Below, piece by piece: positions 38,281 through 48,631 of a stretch of 64,000 nt of DNA. The translations under genes were made by a program, and so were the position numbers. The stretch's first letter is position 1, and every line of letters begins with the position of its first letter. Source of the stretch: Azorinus chamasolen (taxonomy: Eukaryota > Mollusca > Bivalvia > Cardiida > Solecurtidae); NCBI GenBank assembly GCA_963576725.1, contig OY755237.1:57883805-57947804 (forward strand), read 5' to 3'. A model generated the notes under the pieces. That model was given only the letters and a program-made list of their open reading frames with translations. It did no database searches and was not told the DNA's origin.

Positions 38281-38506
38281 TTAACCCTTTTCCTTCATAG
38301 ATATGCCTTTCTACACCACTGTAAAAGTCACTTTTCGAAACCATTGTGATTTTGTGATTCATAGGAGCATAACTGATAACTATTTATCACAATGGTTTCA
38401 AAACTACACAATTCTAAAATTTTCGTTTTCTCTAGTAGAAGCTCCTTTTCGGTAGATTTATTCAAAGAGGTTGGATCTAAAAATAGCCTATGAGGGAAAT
38501 GGTTAA
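38281..38506 (-). mobile_element. Family B TTAA MITE with A-like left end
   Basis: The left 35 bp (TTAACCCTTTTCCTTCATAG, ATATGCCTTTCTACACC) are A-type. From ACTGTAAAAGTCACTTTTCG onward it is B, to GAGGGAAATGGTTAA. The hairpin is degenerate. Confidence 0.7.
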
Positions 38507-38534
38507 AGACATTACCCAGGTCCATTCAATGATT

Positions 38535-38550
38535 CCCCCCCCCCCCCCAT
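38535..38550 (+). repeat. Poly-C tract
   Basis: About 13 consecutive C residues after GATTC; assembly length may be unreliable here. Confidence 0.7.
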
Positions 38551-38885
38551 TGTTCTCAATAGGCGTGAAAGTAACAGTAAAAGCATGATACAAGTGTGCA
38601 AAATATGGCAAGCCGTCTCATTCTGTCTAGAGAGGCCCTGACATAATAAAAAATAAAAACATATACTGCATTAGTGACAATCTAATCATTTCCAAATCAT
38701 CAAATGTAAGAGACGGGCCTCACATGGAACGCTCCAGTGGTTCTTGACAGGCAGACTGCTATAGCTGTTACCATGTGCCGCATGCTTTTTCACAGGTTAG
38801 CTGTAAAGACCCAAGCCGGCCAAGGGAATGTCTTTAACTGTTATCTCTACTATCGACTTGACTCGCATTAATTTGCTAGATGGCA
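38551..38885. other. No recognisable gene
   Basis: Unique-looking sequence; a TTTTTCACAG at 38789-38798 resembles an acceptor, but no open frame with recognisable content follows. Confidence 0.25.
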
Positions 38886-38887
38886 AA

Positions 38888-38952
38888 TTAACCTAATTAA
38901 TATTTATTTAGTCTTTGTTTCTTACATGAATATTCATGGAGTAAAGGGTTAA
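38888..38952 (+). mobile_element. Family A right-end fragment
   Basis: CTAATTAATATTTATTTAG, then ACATGAATATTCATGGAGTA and AAGGGTTAA. Confidence 0.5.
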
Positions 38953-39399
38953 TTAACATTCAGAAAAGGAAGAGCCAGTTTTAATTATTCAGCAAGTTAA
39001 AGGGTTGTTAGTTCCGAATAACTCGGTGCCATATCAAGATCCAATCTAATTGACACAACATTGGTTTAAACAGAAAAAACTTGAGGGCAAGGTCCACTCT
39101 GAAATTTAAAGCGGACGATAGTGTTTGCAGACGAAAACTATTTGGCGCTAAAACTAGTCACCCGCATGGTACTGCCGATTTGTCATTAATCTTCCTCAAC
39201 GGTTACTTTGAATCTACAAAATGTTCTCAAACACCAACATTGATTGGAGGCACGGCCAAAGCGGTGCACCGGGATCTCGTGCAGAAAGACATATTATATG
39301 TCATATATATATAGTCATATCTAAGATTATCTGATAAACGAATGTTTCTTGAACCTACACTGGGACCTTCCAAAATGTACAATATAATGTTGTGCAGGT

Positions 39400-39552
39400 A
39401 TAAAATGTAGAAACTTTCAGCATTACTTTAGACTTGCATTAGCTTTTACCTTAAGAAATTGTCCAGAAAAGAAGTCAGATAACTCGAACTTTCGTTATCT
39501 CAAAGTAATTTGTATTGTCCCTTGAAGTTCGAGATATCGAAGTTCAACTGTA
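39400..39552 (-). mobile_element. E4-type MITE (right half)
   Basis: ACTTTCAGCATTACTTTAGAC, TTCGTTATCTCAAAGTAATT, then GTTCGAGATATCGAAGTTCA and ACTGTA. It is related to the copies at 47393-47650 and 47966-48284. Confidence 0.5.
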
Positions 39553-39571
39553 TATCAAAATCAGATACATG

Positions 39572-39780
39572 TACAGTAGAACCCCTCTAATACGACCACT
39601 AAATGAATAACCATAGCTGCCTTTATAAGCAGGTGGTTGCTTAATGCAGGGCAAAAGTAATGCAGAAAGCTCCTCTAGGAGCTTTCTGCATTACTTTTGT
39701 CCTGCATTAAGCTACCACCTGCATATGGCACCCAGAATTATACCTCTTTTAGGTGGTCGCATTAGCGGGGTTTTACTGTA
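39572..39780. mobile_element. Family E TA MITE, full length reference copy
   Basis: TACAGTAGAACCCCTCTAAT and AGCGGGGTTTTACTGTA ends. The 70-bp palindrome at 39641-39710 runs from TTAATGCAGG to CCTGCATTAA with centre GCTCCTCTAGGAGC; complementary AGGTGGTTGC / GCTACCACCT extend it to about 90 bp. Confidence 0.9.
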
Positions 39781-39854
39781 TATGTAAACAAATCGAGGCA
39801 TACATGTTTATGGGAATTTTAAGATTTCAAACAGAAGTGAAGTTGATGAAAGTC

Positions 39855-40285
39855 ACCAGACATCACATACTGCATAAATAACTTATCATCGCATGCTACA
39901 TAAATAACTTGTCCATCGCATGCTACACAAATAACTTGTCATCGCATACTACATAAATATGCTACATAAATAACTTGTCATCGCATGCTACATAAATAAC
40001 TTGTCATCGAATACTACATGAATAACGTGTCATCGCACACTACATATGCTACATAAATAACTTGCCATCGCATACTAGATATGCTACATAAATAACTTGT
40101 CATCGCATACTACATATGCTACATACATAACTTGCCATCGCATGCTACATAAATAACTGGTCATCGCATACTACATATGTTACACAAATAACTTGTCATC
40201 GCATACTACTTATGCTACATAAATAACTTGTCATCGCATGCTACATACATAAATTGTCATCACCTACTACATAAAAAAACAGGCA
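39855..40285 (+). repeat. Minisatellite of 26-36 bp, about 15 units
   Basis: Units are CATCGCATACTACATAAATA, ACTTGT with an optional extra ATGCTACATA. Probably non-coding. Confidence 0.85.
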
Positions 40286-40511
40286 ACGCTATGATTTATG
40301 CATAATTATAACATGGCCACGTAATAGTTCATAAGTATTTTGTCAACGCTATTATTTAAGAAAAACATTTCAGCGCTTATATTATAGTTGTCATTGCTAT
40401 TATTTATGTATACGTGTAACTATATAAGAAGTGATATAATACATGTATGCACATAAGTTTACTCCATTTACTACCACACTTGAAATCGGTATGTTTTGCT
40501 ATGCGTGTGAA

Positions 40512-40706
40512 TACAGTAAAACGTGTCCTAAGCGGCCATCAAAAGAGGTATAATTATGGGTACGCAAGGTAGGTGGTAGCTTAATTGACATCAAACATAA
40601 TGCAGAAAGCTTTCAGTATCATGTTTGTCTTGCATTAAGCAACCACCTGCTTTTAACACTCCTGTGTTCAATAAACGAATGGCCGCCTAGGATTGTTTCT
40701 ATTGTA
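40512..40706 (+). mobile_element. Family E1a MITE, full length
   Basis: TACAGTAAAACGTGTCCTAA to GGCCGCCTAGGATTGTTTC and TATTGTA. The palindrome is shortened to GCAGAAAGCTTTCAG. Confidence 0.7.
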
Positions 40707-40771
40707 TGTAAAATATTATTGTTACAGTACGGTAAGTCATGAAATATTTACCCTTTGAATGCGGGCCATAG

Positions 40772-40918
40772 AGAATCTTACATGACTGTTCATTACAAAT
40801 TGTTTTTATGAAACGAGTTTACTATAGTAATATGACATGAGCTTTAGCGAGTGTAATATACATTATAGTAAACGAGTTCTATGAAAACAATTTGTAATGG
40901 ACACGAATGTAAGATTCT
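40772..40918. mobile_element. Family L palindromic element (147 bp)
   Basis: AGAATCTTACATGACTGTTC, ATTACAAATTGTTTTTATGAA and CGAGTTTACTATAG are repeated inverted (CTATAGT ... TAAGATTCT) with a central GACATGAGCTTTAGCGAG. Arms of about 60 nt with a few mismatches. No second copy in the window. Confidence 0.65.
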
Positions 40919-41156
40919 TTTTATCACATTACCCCCAAAAAGTGCCAGAGAAAGTGAAACTGGCTATATCCGACGACTGTTTCGACCAATGTTTACAGCG
41001 TAGCACAGCCGGATTCGAACTGCTCATTTGATTAAAAAAACTGCACTAGTGCATTTCTGCGATTTACGGCACTCTGTTTCGGCACTCACACAAGGCAGAT
41101 TATGTGATAAACATAAACTGACATTAGCAAACAATGAGTACCAATAGATTTATTTA

Positions 41157-41382
41157 TTAACCCTTTACTCGATTAATATTAATGTAAGAAATAATGATGT
41201 CAAGAATATTGATTAGATTATATTTTATAATGGCACATGATCAGAGGAAATTTTGGCCATCGCATCGTATTTACATGTATATTATTTAATAAGCAAACAG
41301 AGCAGACACTGATCAGACGGCTCCTACTGGATCTACTCTGTTTGCAAAAGCGTAGAAATGCGTATTTATGGAGTAAAGGGTT
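41157..41382 (-). mobile_element. Family A MITE
   Basis: TTAACCCTTTACTCGATTAA to GGAGTAAAGGGTTAA; the second hairpin arm is shortened after GGCTCCTACTGGATC. Confidence 0.8.
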
Positions 41383-41469
41383 AATAAGATAATAAAAAAG
41401 CAGACCCGCGATCAGACGTCTCTCATAGACATCGGATTATCTAGGTCTTCAATCTTTGAAAATGCATTC

Positions 41470-41660
41470 TCTTTCGCTACTACTGTCGCATCTGTGACTA
41501 CCTATGCAAACAGTTTGGATCCAGACAAGAGCTCGTATAATTCGGCGTCTCAAGAGGATCCAAACCGTTTGTTACTGTGACTGTTTTAGTGAAAACAAAA
41601 TAAAATGAAAATTGTAGTAGATGTCTAAGTGTGCAGTCGACAAAGTTTGCAGAGAAAATA
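41470..41660 (+). mobile_element. Family C MITE, decayed
   Basis: TCTCTTTCGCTACTACTGTC end, AACAGTTTGGATCCAGAC / GAGGATCCAAACCGTTTG hairpin, AAATTGTAGTAGATGTC. Confidence 0.6.
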
Positions 41661-41699
41661 TAAATCTTTTACTCAATAAATACGCCTTTGATATAAATA

Positions 41700-41776
41700 T
41701 AATCCTACAGTTTGCGCTAATTAATATTCATAATGTCATCGTTTCGTACATGAATATTAAACAAGGAAAGGGTTAA
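41700..41776 (+). mobile_element. Family A right-end fragment
   Basis: TAATTAATATTCATAATGTCA to ACAAGGAAAGGGTTAA; it shares its TTAA with the next A copy. Confidence 0.5.
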
Positions 41777-42008
41777 CCCTTTACTCCATAAATACGCCTT
41801 TCTATACCTTTGCAAACAAGAGTACACCAGATCAGACGGCTCCTACAGGCGCCGTCTGATCAGGATCTGCTCTGTTTGCTTACAATATAGTATATATATG
41901 ATTCTACACAAAAGTTCATGTGTCCATGTGCTAGTGTTGCAAATTAATCTAATTAATATTCATGACGTCATTATTTTTTACATTGATATTCAAGGAGAGA
42001 AAGGTTAA
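41773..42008 (+). mobile_element. Family A MITE, full length
   Basis: TTAACCCTTTACTCCATAAA to CAAGGAGAGAAAGGTTAA; hairpin about 41813-41880 with GGCTCCTACAGGCGCC centre. Confidence 0.85.
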
Positions 42009-42034
42009 AATGCGCTTTGATGAAGTAAAGGGTT

Positions 42035-42230
42035 ACAGTAAACCCCTTTTAAAACGGAATGTAGTAGAGAAGAATATAGATACGTTTAGGCAGGTGGCTG
42101 GGTGAAAGACATGCAGGAAGTTCCAAGAGGAGTATTCTGTATGACTTTCACTCTGCATGTAGCTGCCAATTGTCTCCAAGACCTACATTTATACTATGGT
42201 TTCGTCCCATTTGGAAGGGATTTACTGTAT
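42035..42230. mobile_element. Family E MITE
   Basis: TTACAGTAAACCCCTTTTAA and TTGGAAGGGATTTACTGTA ends; the palindrome is partly decayed. Confidence 0.65.
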
Positions 42231-42449
42231 ATGAATTGATACGACATTATGGTCATTGGCGAAAAGGAAGTGAAAGCACATGTTTGGAAGCATTTTGAAT
42301 GAAAACAGATAAAACAATACATGTATTGTGAGGAGAAGAACCACTTGTTAACGACTTATTTATAACGCAGCACAAAGGAGTTGAGTTTTGGTCCCGAACC
42401 AAAACAGTGGCAATTTTTATTTTCCCTCCAATTGTTGCATCTAAATTTA

Positions 42450-42697
42450 GTCCTTTCCTGTTGCATATTCATGTACGTGATAACAACATAATGAACATTT
42501 ATGAGCTGAATTTTAAAATAGGCATATGTACGCAGGATGTTTTAGTATTGGTAGAAACAAAACTGTCATATCTATTATAATTCATGAGGACACAAAGCAC
42601 ACGTTGATCAGACGGCTCCTGCAGAAGAAATACACGAACAAGCGTTCATAAATGAGGGAGGTTGGGTCTAAAATAGCCTAGGATGGAATGAGTTAAA
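42450..42697 (-). mobile_element. A/B chimeric MITE, opposite order
   Basis: The left part is A (TGCATATTCATGTACGTGAT ... GATCAGACGGCTCCTGCAG). After the hairpin centre it ends as B (TCTAAAATAGCCTAGGATGG, AATGAGTTAA). Confidence 0.5.
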
Positions 42698-42705
42698 CAA
42701 AGTAT

Positions 42706-43122
42706 TACAACAGAACCTGTCTTATGCTGCCGTTAATAAGATCTAATTATGGATCTGTAATGTAGGTGGTAGCTTATTGCACGCCAGAAGTAATACATAA
42801 AACTCCTATTACTTATGACCTGCGTTAAGCAAGCACCTGCTTTAAAGACTCCTATGATCAGTAAATAAATGGCAGCTTAACCCATTCCCTCATATTGACG
42901 ACTTTTGACGACTCTGTAGAAGTCACTTTGTGAAACCATTGTGATAAATAGAGCATTTGCTCCTATAGGAGCAAATGCTCTATTTATCACAATGGTTTCA
43001 AAGTACAAAGTTCTAAACTTGTCCTTTTCTCTGGTTAATGCTCCTTTTCGGTAGATTTATTCAAAGAGGTTGTATCTTAAAATAACCTATGAGGTAATGG
43101 GTTAAGAAAGGTTTTACTCTAC
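42706..43122 (+). mobile_element. Family E1a MITE hosting B near its right end
   Basis: ACAACAGAACCTGTCTTATG left end; ATAAATGGCAGC precedes the B insertion. After B the E end GAAAGGTTTTACTCTA resumes. Confidence 0.65.
42877..43105 (-). mobile_element. Family B TTAA MITE, full length reference copy
   Basis: TTAACCCATTCCCTCATATT to CTATGAGGTAATGGGTTAA. The perfect 68-bp palindrome is at 42932-42999, arm GAAACCATTGTGATAAATAG, centre TGCTCCTATAGGAGCA. Confidence 0.9.
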
Positions 43123-43445
43123 TTTCAAATGTTATTTTCTGGCGTCTCCTGTCACGACAACAGTGTCCCCCACAAAAACCAACACAAAAAGCAACATAAA
43201 AACAACACACGCACACAGAGCGCAGGTAGAGATGATTAGCGGCTCAGAGCATTTTAAGAAATAAATATTTATTAATCATATGGTCGCTTTGTAGAGATTT
43301 TACCGTAAATTTGAGCCAAGACGTGACCATGTATCAGTGTAGGGTTTGCATACAGGCTGCATAACACCGTATTCCACTTTTCTAACGACGCAAATAACGT
43401 AATCAAACTTGGTAATTCTATTATTGTTATATGAAGTAACTTTTA
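43123..43445. other. No recognisable gene
   Basis: Short ACAACAC-rich stretch at 43185-43225; otherwise unremarkable. Confidence 0.3.
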
Positions 43446-43699
43446 TTAACCATTTCGTTGTTCAATATTTATTCCAAATTTCAATACATGTACCTACTGA
43501 TTATTCATTGACCAAATAGTTATAATGTATATGGAAGATGGGGCATTAAAGTCATTTTAGAAACTAAAGAAACAGATCTATCAAATTCCATTAGCAAACA
43601 GAACAAACCCTGGTAATAGCCGCCTATAGGAGCCATCTGATCTGGGTCTACTCTGTTTGCAGATGGGTGAACAGGCGTTTATATGAAGGCCTGAGTTAA
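43446..43699 (-). mobile_element. Family A2 MITE, full length
   Basis: TTAACCATTTCGTTGTTCAA to GAAGGCCTGAGTTAA; hairpin 43592-43661. Confidence 0.75.
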
Positions 43700-43744
43700 A
43701 TAAAACGTTTATATGGCAGTATAAATTACCACAGTATAAGCCGT

Positions 43745-43800
43745 AACACCAAACAAAAACAAACAAACAAACAAAAACAAACAAAAAACTAATACAAAAC
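43745..43800 (+). repeat. (CAAA)n-type simple repeat
   Basis: Runs of CAAACAAAAACAAACAAAC. Confidence 0.8.
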
Positions 43801-44059
43801 CATAAGCCACCCCTCCAAATGTAATACATTAAGAAAGCAAAAATGTAAAACCAATTACATTCTACCTGTTTGACTTCTTCTATATAACTATTCTATAGTT
43901 CCAGTATATGTTCCTCTCCTGAAGCTCAGGCGCTTAATCAATGTTCATCCGATCTGAGACCAAGCAAGGTTCTGCAGCAAATCTCTAAAAACGCGTGTTT
44001 TAAAGCTAGTTTGTGTCGTTTCTTATCCCTTACCACGGTACCCTCGACCTCACTCGCGT

Positions 44060-44480
44060 TTACAAACAGTTTGGATCCAGATGAGACGACTAGCAACTCG
44101 GCGTATCACCAAAATCCAAATTATTTGACACTAGGTTAGTAGTTTCTAAAAAGTCTGATCGAAACGGAAATAGTCAAAATAGAACCAGACCCAACATTGA
44201 GCAGTCATTATTTTTCTACAGCGGGGAAAGGGTTAAATTGCGAAAAATGTGCGCCAGAGAGCGCCGTCGTCTTGTCACATGATCAGGTTCATTATTTACC
44301 GCATTGCGTGCTAAGTAATTGTCTGCAAAAATTGTCTTCTGCTGCAATTCTCTGCCATTCTTTCGTCATTTCTCTTAAAAAATACAGCCATTGTATTAAA
44401 CACATGGATATTGATGAGATGTCAAGTTACTCGCTATCTCATCGGCATCCAAACTGTGTTCCTACGTCATCACAAATTCC
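44060..44480. mobile_element. Two decayed C hairpins with intervening sequence
   Basis: TTACAAACAGTTTGGATCCAG / CGGCGTATCACC at 44060-44130, and CATGGATATTGATGAGATGT / ATCTCATCGGCATCCAAACT at 44400-44460. The ORF spanning them is not gene-like. Confidence 0.45.
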
Positions 44481-44572
44481 GTATTAGTGTGCAAAGGCTA
44501 TCGATCATTGTTTGTAAACTCTGTCTCAATGCTATCAAATGTGATCGGGTCCATTTTTACACGTTTAATGTT

Positions 44573-44796
44573 TTAACCCTTTCCCTGTTAAGTATTGATG
44601 TAAGAAATAATGCCAACATGAATATCTATTAGCTCATGTTTTTATAATGCAAACTTTTCAAGGGATGTGTGTTTGCTTTGACAAAAACTGTAAGGTTAAA
44701 TGTTTATCATGACAAAAGCAAAGAGAAAAGACCCTATAGGAGCCGTCTGATCTGGGTCTACTCTGTTTGCAAAAACACGAAAAGGGAAAGGGTTAA
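44573..44796 (-). mobile_element. Family A MITE
   Basis: TTAACCCTTTCCCTGTTAAG to AAAAGGGAAAGGGTTAA; the left hairpin arm is truncated before CCCTATAGGAGCC. Confidence 0.75.
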
Positions 44797-44934
44797 ATCT
44801 TTGCATGCTATGTAAGTTTTCGTCTGCAACGATTGTCGTCTGCTTGAATTCTTAAAATAAAATTATGATCAAGTGTCAAACAGTTTGGATCTTGATGAGA
44901 CGCCGCATTAAACAGCACATACCCTAATCAAACT

Positions 44935-45560
44935 GATTCCTCTAGTAGTTCTCTGGTCATGGTTCCTCTAGTAGCCCTCTGGTTAATGTTCATCGTGTAG
45001 CCCTCTGGACATGGTTCCTCTTGTAGTCATCTGGTCAGGGTTTCTCTAGTAGCCCTCTGGTCACGGTTCCTCTGGTAGCCCTCTGGTCATGGTTCCACTA
45101 GTAGCCCTCTGGTCAGGGTTCCTCTAGTAGTCCTCTGGTCAGGGTTCCTCTAGTAGCCCTCTGGTCAGGGTTCGTCTAGTAGCCCTCTGGTCAGGGTTCC
45201 TCTAGTAGTCCTCTGGTCAGGGTTCCTCTTGTAGCCCTCTGGTCAGGGTTTGTCTAGTAGCCCTCTGGTCATGGTTCGTCTAGTAGCCCTCTGGTCACGG
45301 TTCCTCTTGCAGCCCTCTCGTCAGGGTTCCTCTAGTAGCCCTTGGTCAGGGTTCCTCTAGTAGCCCTCTGGTCAGGGTTCGTCTAGTAGCCCTCTCGTCA
45401 GGGTTCCTCTAGTAGCCCTCTCGTCAGGGTTCCTCTTATAGCCCTCTGGTCAGGGTTCATATAGACGCCCTCTGATCAAGGTTCCTCTAATAGCCCTCTG
45501 GTCAGGGTCCCTCTTGTAGCCCTCTGGTCAGGGTTCCTCTTGTAACTCTCTGTTAAGGGT
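44935..45560 (+). repeat. 27-bp minisatellite, about 23 units, grown in an A hairpin centre
   Basis: The unit CCCTCTGGTCAGGGTTCCTC, TAGTAGC resembles the A hairpin centre plus right arm (TCCTATAGGAGCCGTCTGATCAGGGTC). It is flanked at the left by ACCCTAATCAAACTGATTCC (left arm) and at the right by GATACGTCTGATCAGGGGTC and an A tail (to 45755). Confidence 0.85.
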
Positions 45561-45755
45561 TTATAGATTCCATAGGATACGTCTGATCAGGGGTCTGTTC
45601 TGTTAGCTTATGAAAGTATAATAGTGCTGACTCTGCAGTTTCTATCAATACCAAAATAATTATTGTGTGTACACACATATGTCAATATAAAAACAGCAAA
45701 TAAATAGTCATGATATTATTATTTCTTACATGAATATTCAACAGGGAAAATGTAA
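45560..45755 (+). mobile_element. Family A MITE, right part after the array
   Basis: GTCTGTTCTGTTAGCTTATG arm, then GTCATGATATTATTATTTC and ACATGAATATTCAACAGGGA. Confidence 0.6.
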
Positions 45756-45775
45756 ATAAAGCACGTCTGCATTTA

Positions 45776-46031
45776 AACCTTTTTTTTATCTCATGAATAT
45801 TATTCAGAGAAAAAATGACATCATGAATAATAATCACATGTAATTTTATATTGGCACTAAGAATAAGAAGGTGTTTGACTGTTGCACGAAATGTAGCATC
45901 AGATATATTCAATTTCATGAGCAAACAGTGCAGACCCTGATCAAACAGTTATTGGAGGAGTCGTCTTATATGTATGTATATACTCTGTTTGTAAAGGTGC
46001 CAAAAGGTGTATCTGTCTGATACAAGGTTAA
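45776..46031 (-). mobile_element. Family A MITE
   Basis: ACCTTTTTTTTATCTCATGAA left end, hairpin 45920-45990 diverged, TACAAGGTTAA right end; an A2 end fragment follows to about 46130. Confidence 0.65.
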
Positions 46032-46200
46032 CCTTTTCCCTGTTCTATGTTTATTTCAAATTTCAATACTTATTACTGAATATTTATATGTAAAACAGCT
46101 ATATCAAATATGGAAGGTGGACCATTGCAGCCATTGTCACTAGTTACATATAACTCATGAATGGGTTTGGTCTTGTGATGTTAGCGGGAGAGCAGCATAG

Positions 46201-46427
46201 TTGACCCATTACCTCATAGGCTATTTTAGATACAACCTCTTGAGTAAACATACCGAAAAGGAGCATGAGCTAGAGAAAAGGAAAATTTTAGAATTTTGTA
46301 GTTTGAAACCATTGTGATAAATAGAGCATTTGCTCCTATAGGAGCAAATGCTCTATTTATCACAATGGTTTCACAAAGTCACTTTTACAGGGTCGTCAAA
46401 AGTCGTCAATATGAAGGAATGGGTTAA
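46201..46427 (+). mobile_element. Family B MITE, full length
   Basis: TTGACCCATTACCTCATAGG to TGAAGGAATGGGTTAA, perfect CTCCTATAGGAG hairpin. Confidence 0.85.
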
Positions 46428-46690
46428 CCCTTTCACATTTATATATTTTCATGTAAGGAATAATGATAGCATGGATATTTATTAGCCAATATTTATGATA
46501 GCCTATGTTCACAAGATGTTTTGGCTCAAACAGAAACTGCAAAATCATATCTGTATTATACCGTAAGCAAACAGAACAGACCTTAATAAGACGGATCCCA
46601 TAGGATCCGTCTAATCTGGGTCTACTCTGTTTGCGAATGCGTGAAAAGACGTTTACATGCGTGAAAAGGCGTTTACATGAAGGGAAGTAT
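46424..46690 (-). mobile_element. Family A MITE sharing a TTAA with B
   Basis: TTAACCCTTTCACATTTATA left end, hairpin 46565-46634 (GGATCCCATAGGATCC centre). CGTGAAAAGRCGTTTACATG is tandemly duplicated near the right end. Confidence 0.75.
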
Positions 46691-46741
46691 GAAATGATAG
46701 AGCAAACGCTTTCTTTCTTTATCTGATAGATACCGCATGTG

Positions 46742-46925
46742 AACCCCTCCCCTGTTCAATATTCATGTAAGACATTATGACACTATGAATATTTCCTGAC
46801 GTTTTATAATGTAAACGTTTCAATGAAATATTTTGCTTTGACAAAAACTGTAGAATCAGATCTGTATCATCTTAAGAGTAATAAAATGAACAGACCCAGA
46901 TCAGACGGCTTCTAAATGAACCGGT
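46742..46925 (-). mobile_element. Family A MITE, partial
   Basis: ACCCCTCCCCTGTTCAATAT left end, first hairpin arm AACAGACCCAGATCAGACGG; truncated at the centre, where LINE-derived sequence begins. Confidence 0.6.
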
Positions 46926-46954
46926 GATATTGAATCAAATCCCAGACCCGAGCC

Positions 46955-47155
46955 TCTTGGCCCAACTGCACCTAGTTGCCTATCCATTTTGCATAGTAAC
47001 ATAAGGAGCATCATACATAAAATTTATTCGACTCATTCGCAGATTTTGATATTTCATGTTTTACTGAAACTCACTTAGATATGTCTGTCTCTGATGAATC
47101 ACTATTTTTGTCTGAATTATATGATACACCATATAGAAAAGATAGAACAAGGAGA
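46955..47155 (+). pseudogene. LINE endonuclease-domain fragment
   Basis: One frame reads HSNIRSIIHKIYSTHS; after a frameshift another reads DFDISCFTETHLDMSVSDES, then YDTPYRKDRTR. These match the N-x-R-S and F-S/T-E-T-W/H-L-D motifs of CR1-type apurinic endonucleases. This is a fragment of under 200 bp, from a different subfamily than the intact LINE at 11152-14757. Dead. Confidence 0.7.
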
Positions 47156-47159
47156 GTTT

Positions 47160-47395
47160 GCCTGAGGCAGAAACTTCAGAATCGGGTTCCATGCTTATAA
47201 AACGTTTTAGTTGAGTCTGAGTTCGTTCTCAGAATTGAGCCTGTGGCTCAAATCTGACCAATCAAAAGCTTGAGAACAAACTCAGACTAAACTAAAAAGC
47301 TTTATAAACATGAGCCCAGATCTATTTCTCTCTATAAGAAAACAAACCCCTATCAGACATGTCCTTCAATGGCTGTCTGATTTGGGTCTACAGTT
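47160..47395 (-). mobile_element. Family A MITE hosting a K element
   Basis: GAGGCAGAAACTTCAGAATC then K, then AGATCTATTTCTCTCTATAAG and hairpin arms to 47393. Confidence 0.6.
47185..47316. mobile_element. Family K MITE, second copy
   Basis: GGTTCCATGCTTATAAAACG and TTTATAAACATGAGCC ends; the right flank is CAG. It is inserted at the same A-family position as the copy at 32314. Confidence 0.65.
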
Positions 47396-47650
47396 GAACG
47401 GCGATATCTCGAATATCTAGAAAACTCGAAGTAAAAGTTCGATCCATCCAATACAAAATTGTTCTAAAATGTATTACTACGCATATCTGTATATAGACAC
47501 ACATGTGACAGCTTACTTCAGGTCGAAAGTAATGATGAAAAAGTTCCTGCGTGAGCTTTTAGCATTATTTTAGACATGCATTAAGCTGAAACTTCTGCTA
47601 TCTTGAAGTAATTTGTATGGTCCCTTTGAAGTTCGAGTTCAAACTTTGTT
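47393..47650. mobile_element. E4-type MITE (GATATCTCGAA ends)
   Basis: TACAGTTGAACGGCGATATC left end, internal E-like AGTAATGATGAAAAAGTTCC palindrome, right part TGGTCCCTTTGAAGTTCGAG. Confidence 0.55.
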
Positions 47651-47693
47651 TGTACTTTGTTTGACAAGGTTCCAAAAGGAAAACATATAGCGG

Positions 47694-47902
47694 TACAGTA
47701 AAACCCCGCTAAAACGACCACTTAATAGACAGCCACTTGCGTCGTTTAAAGCAGGTAGTTGCTTAATACAAGACGGAAGTTATGCAGAAAGCTCCTATAG
47801 GAGCTTTCTGCATAACTTTCGTCCTGCATTAAGCTACCACCTGCCTCTGCCACCCAGAATTATGCCCCTTTTTGGTGGTCGCATCAGAGGATTTTTACTG
47901 TA
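47694..47902. mobile_element. Family E TA MITE, full length
   Basis: TACAGTAAAACCCCGCTAAA to AGGATTTTTACTGTA; palindrome TGCAGAAAGCTCCTATAGGAG completes with its inverse. Confidence 0.85.
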
Positions 47903-47965
47903 TTTGCAGTATTTGTCCGCACCGGTTTGTATCAGTACCGGTCTCTGTCAGGTTCTCGACGAACA

Positions 47966-48284
47966 GTTCACCTTCGATATCTCGGACTCTGATAAATAGA
48001 ACATCGGATAACTCGAACTAACAATTCGTTCCTTCCAATATTTACAATACGGATATTTTCTAAAATGCACCACTACGTATATATACGTATACATGTAACA
48101 CATTGATGCATGTCAAAAGAAATGCTGAACGCTCCTACAGCAGCTTTCAGCCTTACTTTAGACCTGCATTATGCTGTGAACTTACATGTAAGAGATTATT
48201 CAGATTAGAACTCGAACCTCTGCTATTTCGAAGTATTTTGTATATCTCATTGAAGTTCGAGATATCGAAGTTCAACTGTATGCT
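47966..48284. mobile_element. E4-type MITE
   Basis: AGTTCACCTTCGATATCTCG left, GCTGAACGCTCCTACAGCAG palindrome, right end GAAGTTCGAGATATCGAAGT and TCAACTGTA. Confidence 0.6.
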
Positions 48285-48419
48285 GTGTGCTACGTTTGCA
48301 TTGACAGGAGAAACTAATGAGTTTGTATTACTGTAGTCATTAGATACACAAATACGGGAAAATATAATAATAATAATAAAGTAAAAACATGACCGTAGTC
48401 TAAACTATTGTAAATTAAA

Positions 48420-48600
48420 AGTCGTTACAAAGGATTTTGACTTTTCAAGACACAGCCAGAACTATTTAAAAATGACAATATTTGGGATGCATGCAAACAA
48501 TGTAGACCAAGAAGGAGCGCGAAGTAAAACGACGTCTCCTTGTGATCGAAACTGTTTGACATCATGATATTTAAAACAAATGAACGAAACGGTAACCTTA
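48420..48600 (+). repeat. First copy of a direct repeat of about 150 bp (diverged C context)
   Basis: GTTACAAAGGATTTTGACTTT, AGACACAGCCAGAAC and GGGATGCATGCAAACAATG recur at 48862-49000. A decayed C hairpin lies inside. Confidence 0.5.
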
Positions 48601-48631
48601 GAAGAAAAATATTGGAAACATATTTGTATAT

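Noticed and set aside
39641..39710. Strong hairpins read as transcription terminators
   Set aside because: Intrinsic terminators are bacterial features; these are palindromes inside MITEs in a eukaryotic genome.
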